Positions 33,430 to 41,665 of a stretch of 64,000 bases of DNA are shown in pieces. Numbering within the stretch: position 1 is the stretch's first letter; each line of letters starts with the position of its first letter. The position numbers and the translations under genes are program-made. The notes under the pieces are model-generated. The model was not told where the DNA came from, searched no databases, and worked only from the letters and a program-made list of their open reading frames with translations. The DNA lies in the NCBI GenBank assembly GCA_024403515.1, contig JAKSRS010000006.1, forward strand, positions 1 through 64,000. The letters run 5' to 3'. Origin of the DNA: Lachnospiraceae bacterium (lineage in GTDB: Bacteria; Bacillota; Clostridia; Lachnospirales; Lachnospiraceae).

Positions 33430-35850
33430 ATGGACGAATTATTTGGAAGAACTATGGATGATAACCGTGGGGGCGGTTTATCTGAGGAACTGATGAGTAA
33501 AATCGGTCTTTACACTTTCAAGTATTACATGGATGGAAGTGTAATAACCTGCTCAGACAATCTGGTTAAAAAATATGGTGTCTTACCTCGCTATGAGGGT
33601 AATCCCATGCAATTTGTAAAAGACCTCGTGGTTGAAGACAACTATGCTTTCTGCGAGGAATTTGTGCGAAAGATTAAGGAAGGAAATGAGCAGAATGCTC
33701 TTTTCATAAGCCGCGTTGGTAAGGATGTTTTGGACATATCCATCTTTATCAATAAAAGCTCTGCGGACGAGTCTTTAATCTCTGTTGATGGCGTTATAAA
33801 GCGCGTTACCGACAGCATACTTATGGAAAAAGAAAGACGCACGCGAATGGAAAATACTGTGCGCATGCTCAATGCAGCCATAAGATCAATCTATCAGTAT
33901 GGTGTGTCTTTAAATCTTTCAAGAAACGAGTACACCACAATTTACTTTAATGAAAAGAATAACAAGCTTTCTAAAATCTTTAGCGATGTAGATGCTAAAA
34001 TGCATAATACCTTGGAAATGATTCCTGAAGATGAAGATAAATTAGCTTTCGAAGAATGCTTTTCAAGGGCTTCACTTATGAAGGCTTATGCTGCCGGTAA
34101 AAAAGAAGTAAAGCTTGAATACCAAAGAATCTGTGAAGATGAAAAGGTACACTGGGTTGAAAACCGAGTTGTATTTGTTTCAGGTGATAATGGAGATGTT
34201 TGTGCGATTTCACTTCTTTCGCAGATAGATGAAAAGAAACAGCAGGAAAATGAAATAAGAGAACAGCTTGAGATAGTTGATGCTCTTTGCAGGGATTATC
34301 TCAATGTATATTTAATAGATTTAAAGAAGGACAGACTTAAGGTCGTAAAATCAGAAGGAAGTATTACTCCTGATATGTTTATCACTGAAAACAGTGAATA
34401 TGTTTTTTCAAAGGCGGCTACAAAGTTTGTAAATATGGCGGTTCACCCCGATGATGTGGATTCAGTTCTTCAGCAGGTTTCAATCGACTTTATGAAGAGG
34501 ACTTTAAGAAGAACAGATGAGTATGTTTCATCCTGTAAGTCCATTAAGGATGGTGAAACCCACTACTTCCAGTTTAAGTTTGTAAAACTTCGTAAAAGCG
34601 ATAGAAATACAGTTATTATGGGCTTCCAGAATATCGATAAGATCGTAGCCCAGGAAAAGAAAATGAACGAGGAACTAAGAAAGGCCATTAAGGATGCTGA
34701 GGCCGCTAATGAAGCCAAGTCCACTTTCTTTTTCAATATGTCTCATGACATTAGAACTCCCATGAATGCTATTTTGGGATCTGCTAATTTGCTTAAGCAG
34801 ACAGAAGGCGATGCTGAAAAGCAGCGAAAGTTTATCGACAATATCTGCGTTTCAGGAAAGTACCTTCTTGAACTTATAAACGGTGTTCTTGAAATGTCTC
34901 GAATCGAAAGCGGAAATCTTTCTTTTGACATGCAGTGCATGAACTTGTACGACTTGGGAAAGAGTGTTGCGTCGATTTTTGATAGCGAATACAAGAAGAA
35001 AAAACTTACGGTAGAAAGACACGTTGACTACAGATGTCCTTATGTTTACGGGGACTTTACAAAGTGTCAGGAAATTACTTTAAATATCATAAGTAACGCC
35101 ATCAAGTACACTCCCGAGGGTGGGAAAATCACGATTACGGTTGATGAGATTCCCGGAAGTGCTGATGGATACGTATGCTACCAGACGACTATTGAAGATA
35201 CAGGTATTGGTATTTCACCTGATTATCTTCCTCATATTTTTGATAGATTTTCAAGAGAAAGAACTTACACCGAAAATAAAGTTGTCGGTACCGGTCTTGG
35301 AATGGGTATCACTAAAAGAATTGTCGAGGGTATGGGTGGCGTCATAAGCGTGGAAAGCGAACTTGGAAAGGGAACTAAGGTTATGTATTCAGTTCCTTTC
35401 AAGATTGCTGATGAAGCTGAAATTGCCAAGGAAAATATCGATCTTTCGCAGAAATTTACAGGTGAAACCATTCGTATTTTACTGGCTGAAGATAATGAAC
35501 TTAATACTGATATCGCACAGGCACTTTTAGAGAGCCGAGGCTTCGAAGTTGAGCATGCGTGGGACGGCCTTGAGTGCTTTGACATGATGGATGAGCATGA
35601 GGCAGGGTACTATGACCTTATTCTTATGGACATTCAGATGCCAAATATGGATGGATATCAGACTACTAAAAGAATTCGAAGTCTTTCCAATAAAGGTAAG
35701 GCTGAAATACCGATTATTGCTATTACAGCCAACGTATTTGATGAAGACCGAAGACGGGCTTATGAAGCGGGAATGAACGGATTTACCGGAAAGCCTTTTG
35801 AAGTACAGCTATTATTTGGTGAAATCGGTCGAGTTCTGCACCAGAATTAA
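33430..35850 (+). CDS. Cytoplasmic hybrid sensor histidine kinase
   Basis: About 806 residues with no membrane segment. Two PAS-like regions occupy roughly 20-420. The HisKA box is FFFNMSHDIRTPMNAIL with the phospho-acceptor His. HATPase_c follows with NIISNAIKYTPEGG, EDTGIGISPDYLPHIFDRFSRE and GTGLGMGITKRIVEG. A C-terminal receiver has IRILLAEDNELN, the phospho-acceptor Asp in LILMDIQMPNMDG, and the Lys in FTGKPFE. I start at MDELFGRTMDD, with GGAG 8 bases upstream. No output domain or response regulator is adjacent, so signal must pass by phosphorelay. Confidence 0.92.
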   Translation: MDELFGRTMDDNRGGGLSEELMSKIGLYTFKYYMDGSVITCSDNLVKKYGVLPRYEGNPMQFVKDLVVEDNYAFCEEFVRKIKEGNEQNALFISRVGKDVLDISIFINKSSADESLISVDGVIKRVTDSILMEKERRTRMENTVRMLNAAIRSIYQYGVSLNLSRNEYTTIYFNEKNNKLSKIFSDVDAKMHNTLEMIPEDEDKLAFEECFSRASLMKAYAAGKKEVKLEYQRICEDEKVHWVENRVVFVSGDNGDVCAISLLSQIDEKKQQENEIREQLEIVDALCRDYLNVYLIDLKKDRLKVVKSEGSITPDMFITENSEYVFSKAATKFVNMAVHPDDVDSVLQQVSIDFMKRTLRRTDEYVSSCKSIKDGETHYFQFKFVKLRKSDRNTVIMGFQNIDKIVAQEKKMNEELRKAIKDAEAANEAKSTFFFNMSHDIRTPMNAILGSANLLKQTEGDAEKQRKFIDNICVSGKYLLELINGVLEMSRIESGNLSFDMQCMNLYDLGKSVASIFDSEYKKKKLTVERHVDYRCPYVYGDFTKCQEITLNIISNAIKYTPEGGKITITVDEIPGSADGYVCYQTTIEDTGIGISPDYLPHIFDRFSRERTYTENKVVGTGLGMGITKRIVEGMGGVISVESELGKGTKVMYSVPFKIADEAEIAKENIDLSQKFTGETIRILLAEDNELNTDIAQALLESRGFEVEHAWDGLECFDMMDEHEAGYYDLILMDIQMPNMDGYQTTKRIRSLSNKGKAEIPIIAITANVFDEDRRRAYEAGMNGFTGKPFEVQLLFGEIGRVLHQN

Positions 35851-35861
35851 ACGATAGCCTT

Positions 35862-35899
35862 TAAGCGCAGGCTCTTATATTTATAAGGGCCGTCGCTTA
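35862..35899 (+). other. Stem-loop between kinase and acyltransferase genes
   Basis: TAAGCG (35862-35867)/CGCTTA (35894-35899) outer pair and GGCTCTTA (35870-35877)/TAAGGGCC (35883-35890) inner pair. There is no T-run, so it is not a typical terminator; it may slow or process the transcript. Confidence 0.5.
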
Positions 35900-35935
35900 G
35901 TTAAATATCCGATGTATTAAAGGACGGATTTTTTA

Positions 35936-36709
35936 GTGAAATATCCTGAAGTTATATACTTTGAAAATGAACTTGAAGATGAGTTTTCAAAGGGTGGAAT
36001 TAATCCAATAAAAATAGATGAAAATTACCGCTATGAGGGTGGAAAATTTAGAAGTGTTTCAAGAGCTGTGTTTTACCATGTTCTTGCCAAGATTATAGCA
36101 GGACTATATCTTCCACTTGGATGGGGCCATAAGGTATATGGCCGTGAAAAGATGAGAGGGTATAAGTCCTTCTTTTTATACGGTAATCACACTAATCCTG
36201 TGGCGGATGCGCTGATTCCTACCATGTTAAATCCCGGTAAGAGCACATATGTAATTGTCCATCCCGACAACGTTTCTATGCCGGTGCTTGGGAAAATCAC
36301 TCCGTCTCTTGGAGCGATACCCCTTCCCGATGACAGAAAGGCTTACAAAAACTTTCTTTTGTACATCGATAAGCTTGTTGAAAAAAAGCGCGTAATTATG
36401 ATTTACCCGGAGGCTCATATATGGCCCTTTTACACCCATATAAGGCCCTTTAAGCACGACTCTTTCCACTATCCTGTAAAGTACAATACTCCGGTGTTTT
36501 GCTTTACTAACACCTATCAGAAGCGTAAGTTTTTAAAAAAGCCCAAAATTGTGACCTATGTTTCGGGACCCTTTTTCCCGGACGAATCGCTTAGTAAGCC
36601 AGATCGGACTAAAAAACTTAGAGATGAAGTTTACGATGCAATGGTAAAAAATTCTTCTTACAATACAGTAGAACTTATAAAATATATCAGGAAAGAAAAT
36701 GAACAGTAA
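35936..36709 (+). CDS. PlsC-type acyltransferase
   Basis: 257 residues of the 1-acylglycerol-3-phosphate acyltransferase superfamily. The catalytic motif reads GNHTNPVADALIP: a His and Asp separated by five residues instead of the usual four. The later substrate motif is MIYPEAHIWPF. It probably transfers a fatty acyl chain to a glycerol- or sugar-linked hydroxyl; the acceptor is unknown. Start is GTG with AAGGA 12 bases upstream. Its end overlaps the next glycosyltransferase by 11 bases, so the two are translationally coupled. Confidence 0.85.
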   Translation: MKYPEVIYFENELEDEFSKGGINPIKIDENYRYEGGKFRSVSRAVFYHVLAKIIAGLYLPLGWGHKVYGREKMRGYKSFFLYGNHTNPVADALIPTMLNPGKSTYVIVHPDNVSMPVLGKITPSLGAIPLPDDRKAYKNFLLYIDKLVEKKRVIMIYPEAHIWPFYTHIRPFKHDSFHYPVKYNTPVFCFTNTYQKRKFLKKPKIVTYVSGPFFPDESLSKPDRTKKLRDEVYDAMVKNSSYNTVELIKYIRKENEQ

Positions 36710-37550
36710 CGAATATATTAATGTTTTGTTTTCAGGAAACGACAGGGTTTTCGATGGCGTTTTGACATGTATGCTTTCTATTTTCAAAAGAAGTACTGCA
36801 AAAAGGCCATTTAGATTTTACATCCTTACAATGGATGTTTCTCACATTAAGCCTGAGTATAAGGCTATTTCCGAAGACCTTTGTATATTCCTCGAAGAAG
36901 TGGCAAGAAAATATAATACAGATAACCGTGTTATAAGAATAGATGTAACTGAACTTTACAATAAAGAGTTTGGCGGATGTCCTAATGAGCAGTGCTACTG
37001 TTCGCCTTACACTTTACTGCGGCTTTTTATCGACATGATTGACAGCATCCCTGAAAAGATTTTGTATCTTGATGTCGATGTTATGTTCAACAGAGATATT
37101 ACGCTTTTATATGATACCGATGTTACTGATTACGAATACGCTGCGGCAAGGGATCATTATGGAAAATATCTTTTGAATCCCAACTACATAAACGCCGGTG
37201 TTCTTCTTTTTAACATGGTAAAGGCCAAAGAAACCGGCTTGTTTTCTAAAGCCAGAGAGCTTATAAGGACTAAAAAGATGCTTTTTGCGGACCAGGATGC
37301 CATATACAGAAGTACCAGTCAAAAGAAAATGCTTCCGCAAAAGTTTAATGACCAGAAGTTTTTACATAAATCGACTGTAGTAAGGCATTTTTCCAAGCGG
37401 TTATTTTATTTTCCTTATCCGCACACGGAAAATGTTAAACAGTGGAACGTTAGCAGAATGTACAGAGTCTTTGGCTACAATGCTTTTGACGATGTAATAC
37501 ACGAATATTTGTATTTAAAGGGAAAGTACGAAAATGAAATTAAATCTTAG
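36699..37550 (+). CDS. Family 8 glycosyltransferase
   Basis: 283 residues, GT8 fold using a nucleotide-sugar donor. The metal-binding DxD motif is in ILYLDVDVMFNRD, the downstream family motif in YINAGVLLFN, and the C-terminal histidine region in VVRHFSKRLFYFP. There is no membrane segment. The gene overlaps both neighbours (11 bases at its start, 17 bases at its end), which points to a tightly coupled three-gene unit. Sugar and acceptor are unknown. Confidence 0.88.
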   Translation: MNSNEYINVLFSGNDRVFDGVLTCMLSIFKRSTAKRPFRFYILTMDVSHIKPEYKAISEDLCIFLEEVARKYNTDNRVIRIDVTELYNKEFGGCPNEQCYCSPYTLLRLFIDMIDSIPEKILYLDVDVMFNRDITLLYDTDVTDYEYAAARDHYGKYLLNPNYINAGVLLFNMVKAKETGLFSKARELIRTKKMLFADQDAIYRSTSQKKMLPQKFNDQKFLHKSTVVRHFSKRLFYFPYPHTENVKQWNVSRMYRVFGYNAFDDVIHEYLYLKGKYENEIKS

Positions 37551-39405
37551 AAAAAGTCATCAGCTTAGAACTAAACTCTTTAGCCCTAAGCATGCTTTAA
37601 AGATACGACCAAGTATAAGAACAAAATATAACGTTATTCCGGTTTTCTATGCCTGTGATGACGGGTATGCTAAATATCTTATCGTCTCAATCACATCGCT
37701 TATAGCGCATGCAAGTGCAAAGAAAAAGTATAATATCCACGTTCTTTATACTTCAATGAGCGATGAAAATATGAATAAGCTTTTGAAGTTATCGACTAAA
37801 AACGTGTCGATTCTTTTTCACGATGTAAGTAAAGAACTTGCTAAAATGAAGAGTAAGCTTGCCATAAGAGACTACTATTCAGCAACCACCTATTACAGGT
37901 TTTTCATTCCGGATATGTTTCCTGAATATGATAAGGCTCTTTATATAGATGCCGATACTATTGTGCTTTCTGATGTGGCTGAATTTTATAACTACCATCT
38001 TGGAAATAACCTTGTAGGTGCTGTTCAGGATATGTTAGTTAAAAACGACAAGATTTACGGAAAGTATGTTGAAGATGTATTAAATGTTTCAAGAGCTGCA
38101 TATTTTAATGCAGGTGTTCTTCTGATTAACCTTATCCGTTTTAGAAAAAACCGAATCAAAAACCAGTTTTCGGAGCTTTTAAACCTCTATACCTTTGTAG
38201 TCGCACAAGATCAGGATTATCTTAATATTCTTTGTCAGGATAATATTTTGTGGGTTGATTCAAAGTGGAACGTTCAGATGACTGAAAAGCAGATAAGAGA
38301 AGAGGATGAGATTGGCATCGTTCACTATAATCTTGCTGAAAAACCCTGGCATTATAAGAATGGAAAATATGCTGACTATTTCTGGAGATATGCCGAGAAG
38401 ACTTCAGAATACGAGGAAATCTTAGCAGTCTTAAACTCATTTGATGCGGATGCTAAGATGAAGGACGAACAGTACGGAAGAAACCTTCTTCAGCTTGCAC
38501 TTGATGAAATCGAAAACGACTTTAACTATCATAAGGCTATCATTCCTGAAGAACACAGAAAGGTTACAAGACAGGAAATAGTCGAAAAAATCGAGAAGTT
38601 TGAAAGAGAAGGGCGCTTTGACGAAGATGTTGAGGAAGATCCTCCGGGACGCATGCTTATGCCCGATGAAATTGACTATCTTCATAAGGATATAAATGCA
38701 CGTGTTCGTACAAGATATGCCTACATGATTGCAAGATGGTTCATGAACGTTCTTTTGTCCAAAAGACAGCTTATCATTAAGGATATCGTAGGAATTGAAA
38801 ACTACAGAAGACTAAAAAGCGGTGCGATTGTTACCTGTAACCACTTTAACGCAATGGATTCTTTTGCAATGCAGATTGCTTACCAAAAGAGCCACCAAAG
38901 GCAGAGAAGAAGAAAGTTTTATCGAATCATTAAGGAAGGTAACTACACTTCATTCCCCGGCTTCTTTGGATTTTTGATGCGTAACTGTAACACACTTCCT
39001 TTAAGTTCGCATCCTGCTACCATGAAAAAGTTCATGAAGGCGGTTAAAAAACTTCTTCAAAAGGGTAACTTTATTCTTATTTATCCTGAGCAGAGTATGT
39101 GGTGGAACTACAAAAAGCCTAAGCCTTTAAAGAAGGGCGGATATACATTTGCAGTTGAGGCAAATGTTCCCGTTTTACCATGTTTTGTTACCATGCAGGA
39201 CAGTGATGTTCCCGGCGAAGGCGGCTTTATGGTTCAGGAATATACTATTCACATTGGAAAGCCGATTTATCCTATTCAGGGTAAGAGCAAGGCTGAAAAT
39301 GTTAAGTATATGATGGAAGAAAATTTCAAAGTATGGAAAAATATCTATGAAAAGACATACGGCGTAAAACTTGAATATACCTGCGATAAGAAGCCTGAAG
39401 CATAA
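37534..39405 (+). CDS. GT8 glycosyltransferase fused to a PlsC-type acyltransferase
   Basis: 623 residues. Residues about 35-300 form a GT8 domain: ALYIDADTIVLSD with the DxD at 139-141, YFNAGVLLINL (190-200), and HYNLAEKPWHYK (264-275), the conserved C-terminal HxxxxKPW-type motif. Residues about 310-390 are a charged helical linker. Residues 395-623 form an acyltransferase: CNHFNAMDSF with H437 and D442 (canonical four-residue spacing) and IYPEQSMWW (516-524). Both halves look intact. The joining of a sugar transfer and an acyl transfer suggests building of an acylated glycan or glycolipid. No close precedent comes to mind. Confidence 0.88.
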   Translation: MKLNLRKSHQLRTKLFSPKHALKIRPSIRTKYNVIPVFYACDDGYAKYLIVSITSLIAHASAKKKYNIHVLYTSMSDENMNKLLKLSTKNVSILFHDVSKELAKMKSKLAIRDYYSATTYYRFFIPDMFPEYDKALYIDADTIVLSDVAEFYNYHLGNNLVGAVQDMLVKNDKIYGKYVEDVLNVSRAAYFNAGVLLINLIRFRKNRIKNQFSELLNLYTFVVAQDQDYLNILCQDNILWVDSKWNVQMTEKQIREEDEIGIVHYNLAEKPWHYKNGKYADYFWRYAEKTSEYEEILAVLNSFDADAKMKDEQYGRNLLQLALDEIENDFNYHKAIIPEEHRKVTRQEIVEKIEKFEREGRFDEDVEEDPPGRMLMPDEIDYLHKDINARVRTRYAYMIARWFMNVLLSKRQLIIKDIVGIENYRRLKSGAIVTCNHFNAMDSFAMQIAYQKSHQRQRRRKFYRIIKEGNYTSFPGFFGFLMRNCNTLPLSSHPATMKKFMKAVKKLLQKGNFILIYPEQSMWWNYKKPKPLKKGGYTFAVEANVPVLPCFVTMQDSDVPGEGGFMVQEYTIHIGKPIYPIQGKSKAENVKYMMEENFKVWKNIYEKTYGVKLEYTCDKKPEA

Positions 39406-39432
39406 GCAAATTAATGACAATCAGCGAAATCA

Positions 39433-39463
39433 AAAAAGACGATGCAAATGCATCGTCTTTTTC
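39433..39463. terminator. Bidirectional terminator
   Basis: AAAGACGATGC (39435-39445) / GCATCGTCTTT (39450-39460) with T-runs on both strands, ending the GT8 cluster and the convergent Hpt-like gene. Confidence 0.88.
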
Positions 39464-39522
39464 TATATACATGTTGCCAACCACCCTTGGCATCACATAT
39501 ATTCTATATCAAATCCCCTCGT

Positions 39523-39876
39523 TTAAAGCTTTTTAATGAAAGAGCACATTAGTTCATATTGTGAATATGCACTTTCATATGAAGCCATAACATGTTCTTT
39601 GTCTAAAATATCAGTTATAGCTTCTTTTAAGTCGCAAACTTTCGCGCTAATTGATGTTAAGCCAAGAAAGTTGCTTGTTGATAAGATATCGTTTGTAATA
39701 TCTCTGGCTTCAGAGTATTCACCTGAAAGCACATGATTTCTTATCATTTTAAAATAACCGTCAAAAAGTTCGCAGGCTTCTTTGATAAGCCCGATAATCA
39801 CATTTTCAGGAAGCATGTTTCCTGAAATTTTGGCAAAATCCCAACCGCAATTTGCATAGATTTCTGCTAATGACAT
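39523..39876 (-). CDS. Degenerate Hpt-domain protein lacking the phospho-histidine
   Basis: 117 residues. The pattern LAEIYANCGWDFAKISGN...LIKEACELFDGYFKMIRNHVLSGEYSEAR fits a histidine phosphotransfer (Hpt) four-helix bundle. Where Hpt proteins carry AHxLKGxxxxLG this reads TNDILSTSNFLG, so the phospho-accepting His is Asn and the Lys is Leu. It therefore cannot relay phosphate in the usual way but might still bind receiver domains. Divergent from the PAS/winged-helix regulator. Ribosome site weak (GGGG 11 bases upstream). Family call is by pattern only. Confidence 0.65.
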   Translation of the reverse strand: MSLAEIYANCGWDFAKISGNMLPENVIIGLIKEACELFDGYFKMIRNHVLSGEYSEARDITNDILSTSNFLGLTSISAKVCDLKEAITDILDKEHVMASYESAYSQYELMCSFIKKL

Positions 39877-39977
39877 TGTTTAATAACCCCATTTCTTCAA
39901 CCCACCTCTTGTAGTATAATGGTCTTGTTCGACCAGTTTCGACCAATAACACACTTTTTTGAAAAAAATGAGGGAAT

Positions 39978-41654
39978 ATGGACAAAAATTATTTTGATAT
40001 CTTCACAAAGATGGTGATAAACACCTATTACGATGTAGTTGTGCTTGATGTGGAAAATTTGATGACTTATGTTTTGAAATTGGGACGTAAGCCGGAACTT
40101 GAAGGAAAAGAGTTTCCTGCCATGGAAATTCTGGACTATCTTTTCTCACAGGGAGCATCGCAGGAAGCAGATAAATACATTATTACCGGTGTGTGGGGAA
40201 CTATAAGAAGTCGCTGTGAAAAACATGAAAGCGGTCTGGTTTTTAACCATAGAACACTTATCCACGGACAGAAGCGCTGGCTTAATGTTTATATGTATGT
40301 TCCGGAGTGTTATGGAATTGATGATACCAAGGTTGTTTTTTATTCCAAGCTTCTTTCTGAAGAGGAGGCTTTGAAACATGAAATTATGATGGGGGTTGAA
40401 AGAGGCCTCTATAAAATCGGCAAAATTTACCTTAATGAGGACCGAATTGAGTCTTTATCTATTTCCTATAATGAAAAGGTTAGCATGAAGCACTTTGACG
40501 GTTCCGGCTTTAGTGCAGAAGTTAAATATATAGCCGAGAACATGATTCATCCTGACGATAAAGAAAAATATCTTGATTTTCTGAATCCTAAAAAGATTGA
40601 AAAATACCATCGGGATGGTTATAGAAATTATGGCTTTATGTGCCGAAGAAAATCCAGAAAGGTCTATGACTGGGTGTTCATTAAGATTGATCCCACATTA
40701 GACTACAAACCGGACAACATGATTTTTACCATACATGTCGTGGAAATCAATTCTTCGGTTGTTAACTATGTAAACGATGCACTAAAGGGTATAAGTGGTG
40801 AAGAAAAGGGACTTGGAAACCTTTCCTATGGCTTTACGCGTTATTTTGACAGAATTAAAGTCGCTCTTGGGGCTTTTACATATCAGTTCGCTTCTTTTAT
40901 AGAAATTGAACTTTCGTCAAACCACTATATTTCATTTAAACCGGAATTTGGCACTAATAAAGCGCTTTTTTCGGACGAGGGTGATTACCTTGAAGATTCT
41001 TTGAAGGTTATTGAAAAACTGTATGAAGGCGAAGAAGCCGAAAAACTTAGAGGGTTCATTAATCTTAAAAATGTCAGTCAGCAGCTTGTGACTAATTCGG
41101 CTATTTCAGATAATTTCAGAAGAAAAACAGGAGAACTTATGAAGGTGACCTTTGCTAAGACAGAAAGCATTAAGGGTACACCCACAATCGTAAATGTCAC
41201 CTCGGAATTTCTTAATGAAAAAACAAACCAGTTAAAGGTTGTTACTTTTGGAAATTTCGAAGTATACGATTCCGAAGGAAATCCTGTTTACTTTGAAAAG
41301 AAGCAGTCCAAGCAGGTGCTTGCTTATCTTATCGATAAGGTTGGCTACCCTATTTCAAATGAGGACGTTATAACTGATGTTCTTGAAAAGCCTATAGATG
41401 ACTTAAATGCAAGAAAGTACGCTTCGGCCCTTATAAGAAAGGCCATGAAGGATCTTGAGAATGCAGGATACCCTGATGTAATCATCAAGGAATCATCGCA
41501 GACAAGAATAAACAAGGATGCAGTGGATTGCGATTATTACCACCTTTTGGATGGTAACATTTTCTATTGGCGTTTGTACCACAACGAATATATGAAAGAG
41601 TATAGTTGGGCTGAAGAGACCAACTCTGAAATAACTCACTATTTTGACAAATAA
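39978..41654 (+). CDS. PAS-type sensor with C-terminal winged-helix DNA-binding domain
   Basis: 558 residues, cytoplasmic. The N-terminal ~400 residues look like two or three PAS-like sensory units (HPDDKEKYLDFLNP, RKVYDWVFIKIDP). Residues about 420-545 form a winged-helix domain like those of OmpR/SARP regulators: KVVTFGNFEVYDSEGNP, QVLAYLIDKVGYPISNEDV, RKYASALIRKAMKDLENAG. It probably senses a small molecule and controls the beta-xylosidase gene that starts only 11 bases downstream. GAGGG precedes the ATG. No receiver or kinase domain is seen, so it is a one-component regulator. Confidence 0.8.
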   Translation: MDKNYFDIFTKMVINTYYDVVVLDVENLMTYVLKLGRKPELEGKEFPAMEILDYLFSQGASQEADKYIITGVWGTIRSRCEKHESGLVFNHRTLIHGQKRWLNVYMYVPECYGIDDTKVVFYSKLLSEEEALKHEIMMGVERGLYKIGKIYLNEDRIESLSISYNEKVSMKHFDGSGFSAEVKYIAENMIHPDDKEKYLDFLNPKKIEKYHRDGYRNYGFMCRRKSRKVYDWVFIKIDPTLDYKPDNMIFTIHVVEINSSVVNYVNDALKGISGEEKGLGNLSYGFTRYFDRIKVALGAFTYQFASFIEIELSSNHYISFKPEFGTNKALFSDEGDYLEDSLKVIEKLYEGEEAEKLRGFINLKNVSQQLVTNSAISDNFRRKTGELMKVTFAKTESIKGTPTIVNVTSEFLNEKTNQLKVVTFGNFEVYDSEGNPVYFEKKQSKQVLAYLIDKVGYPISNEDVITDVLEKPIDDLNARKYASALIRKAMKDLENAGYPDVIIKESSQTRINKDAVDCDYYHLLDGNIFYWRLYHNEYMKEYSWAEETNSEITHYFDK

Positions 41655-41665
41655 AGGAGAAGGTT

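Noticed and set aside
36699..36709. Frameshift between acyltransferase and GT8 genes
   Set aside because: Both proteins have complete, separate domain ends; the short overlap is normal translational coupling.
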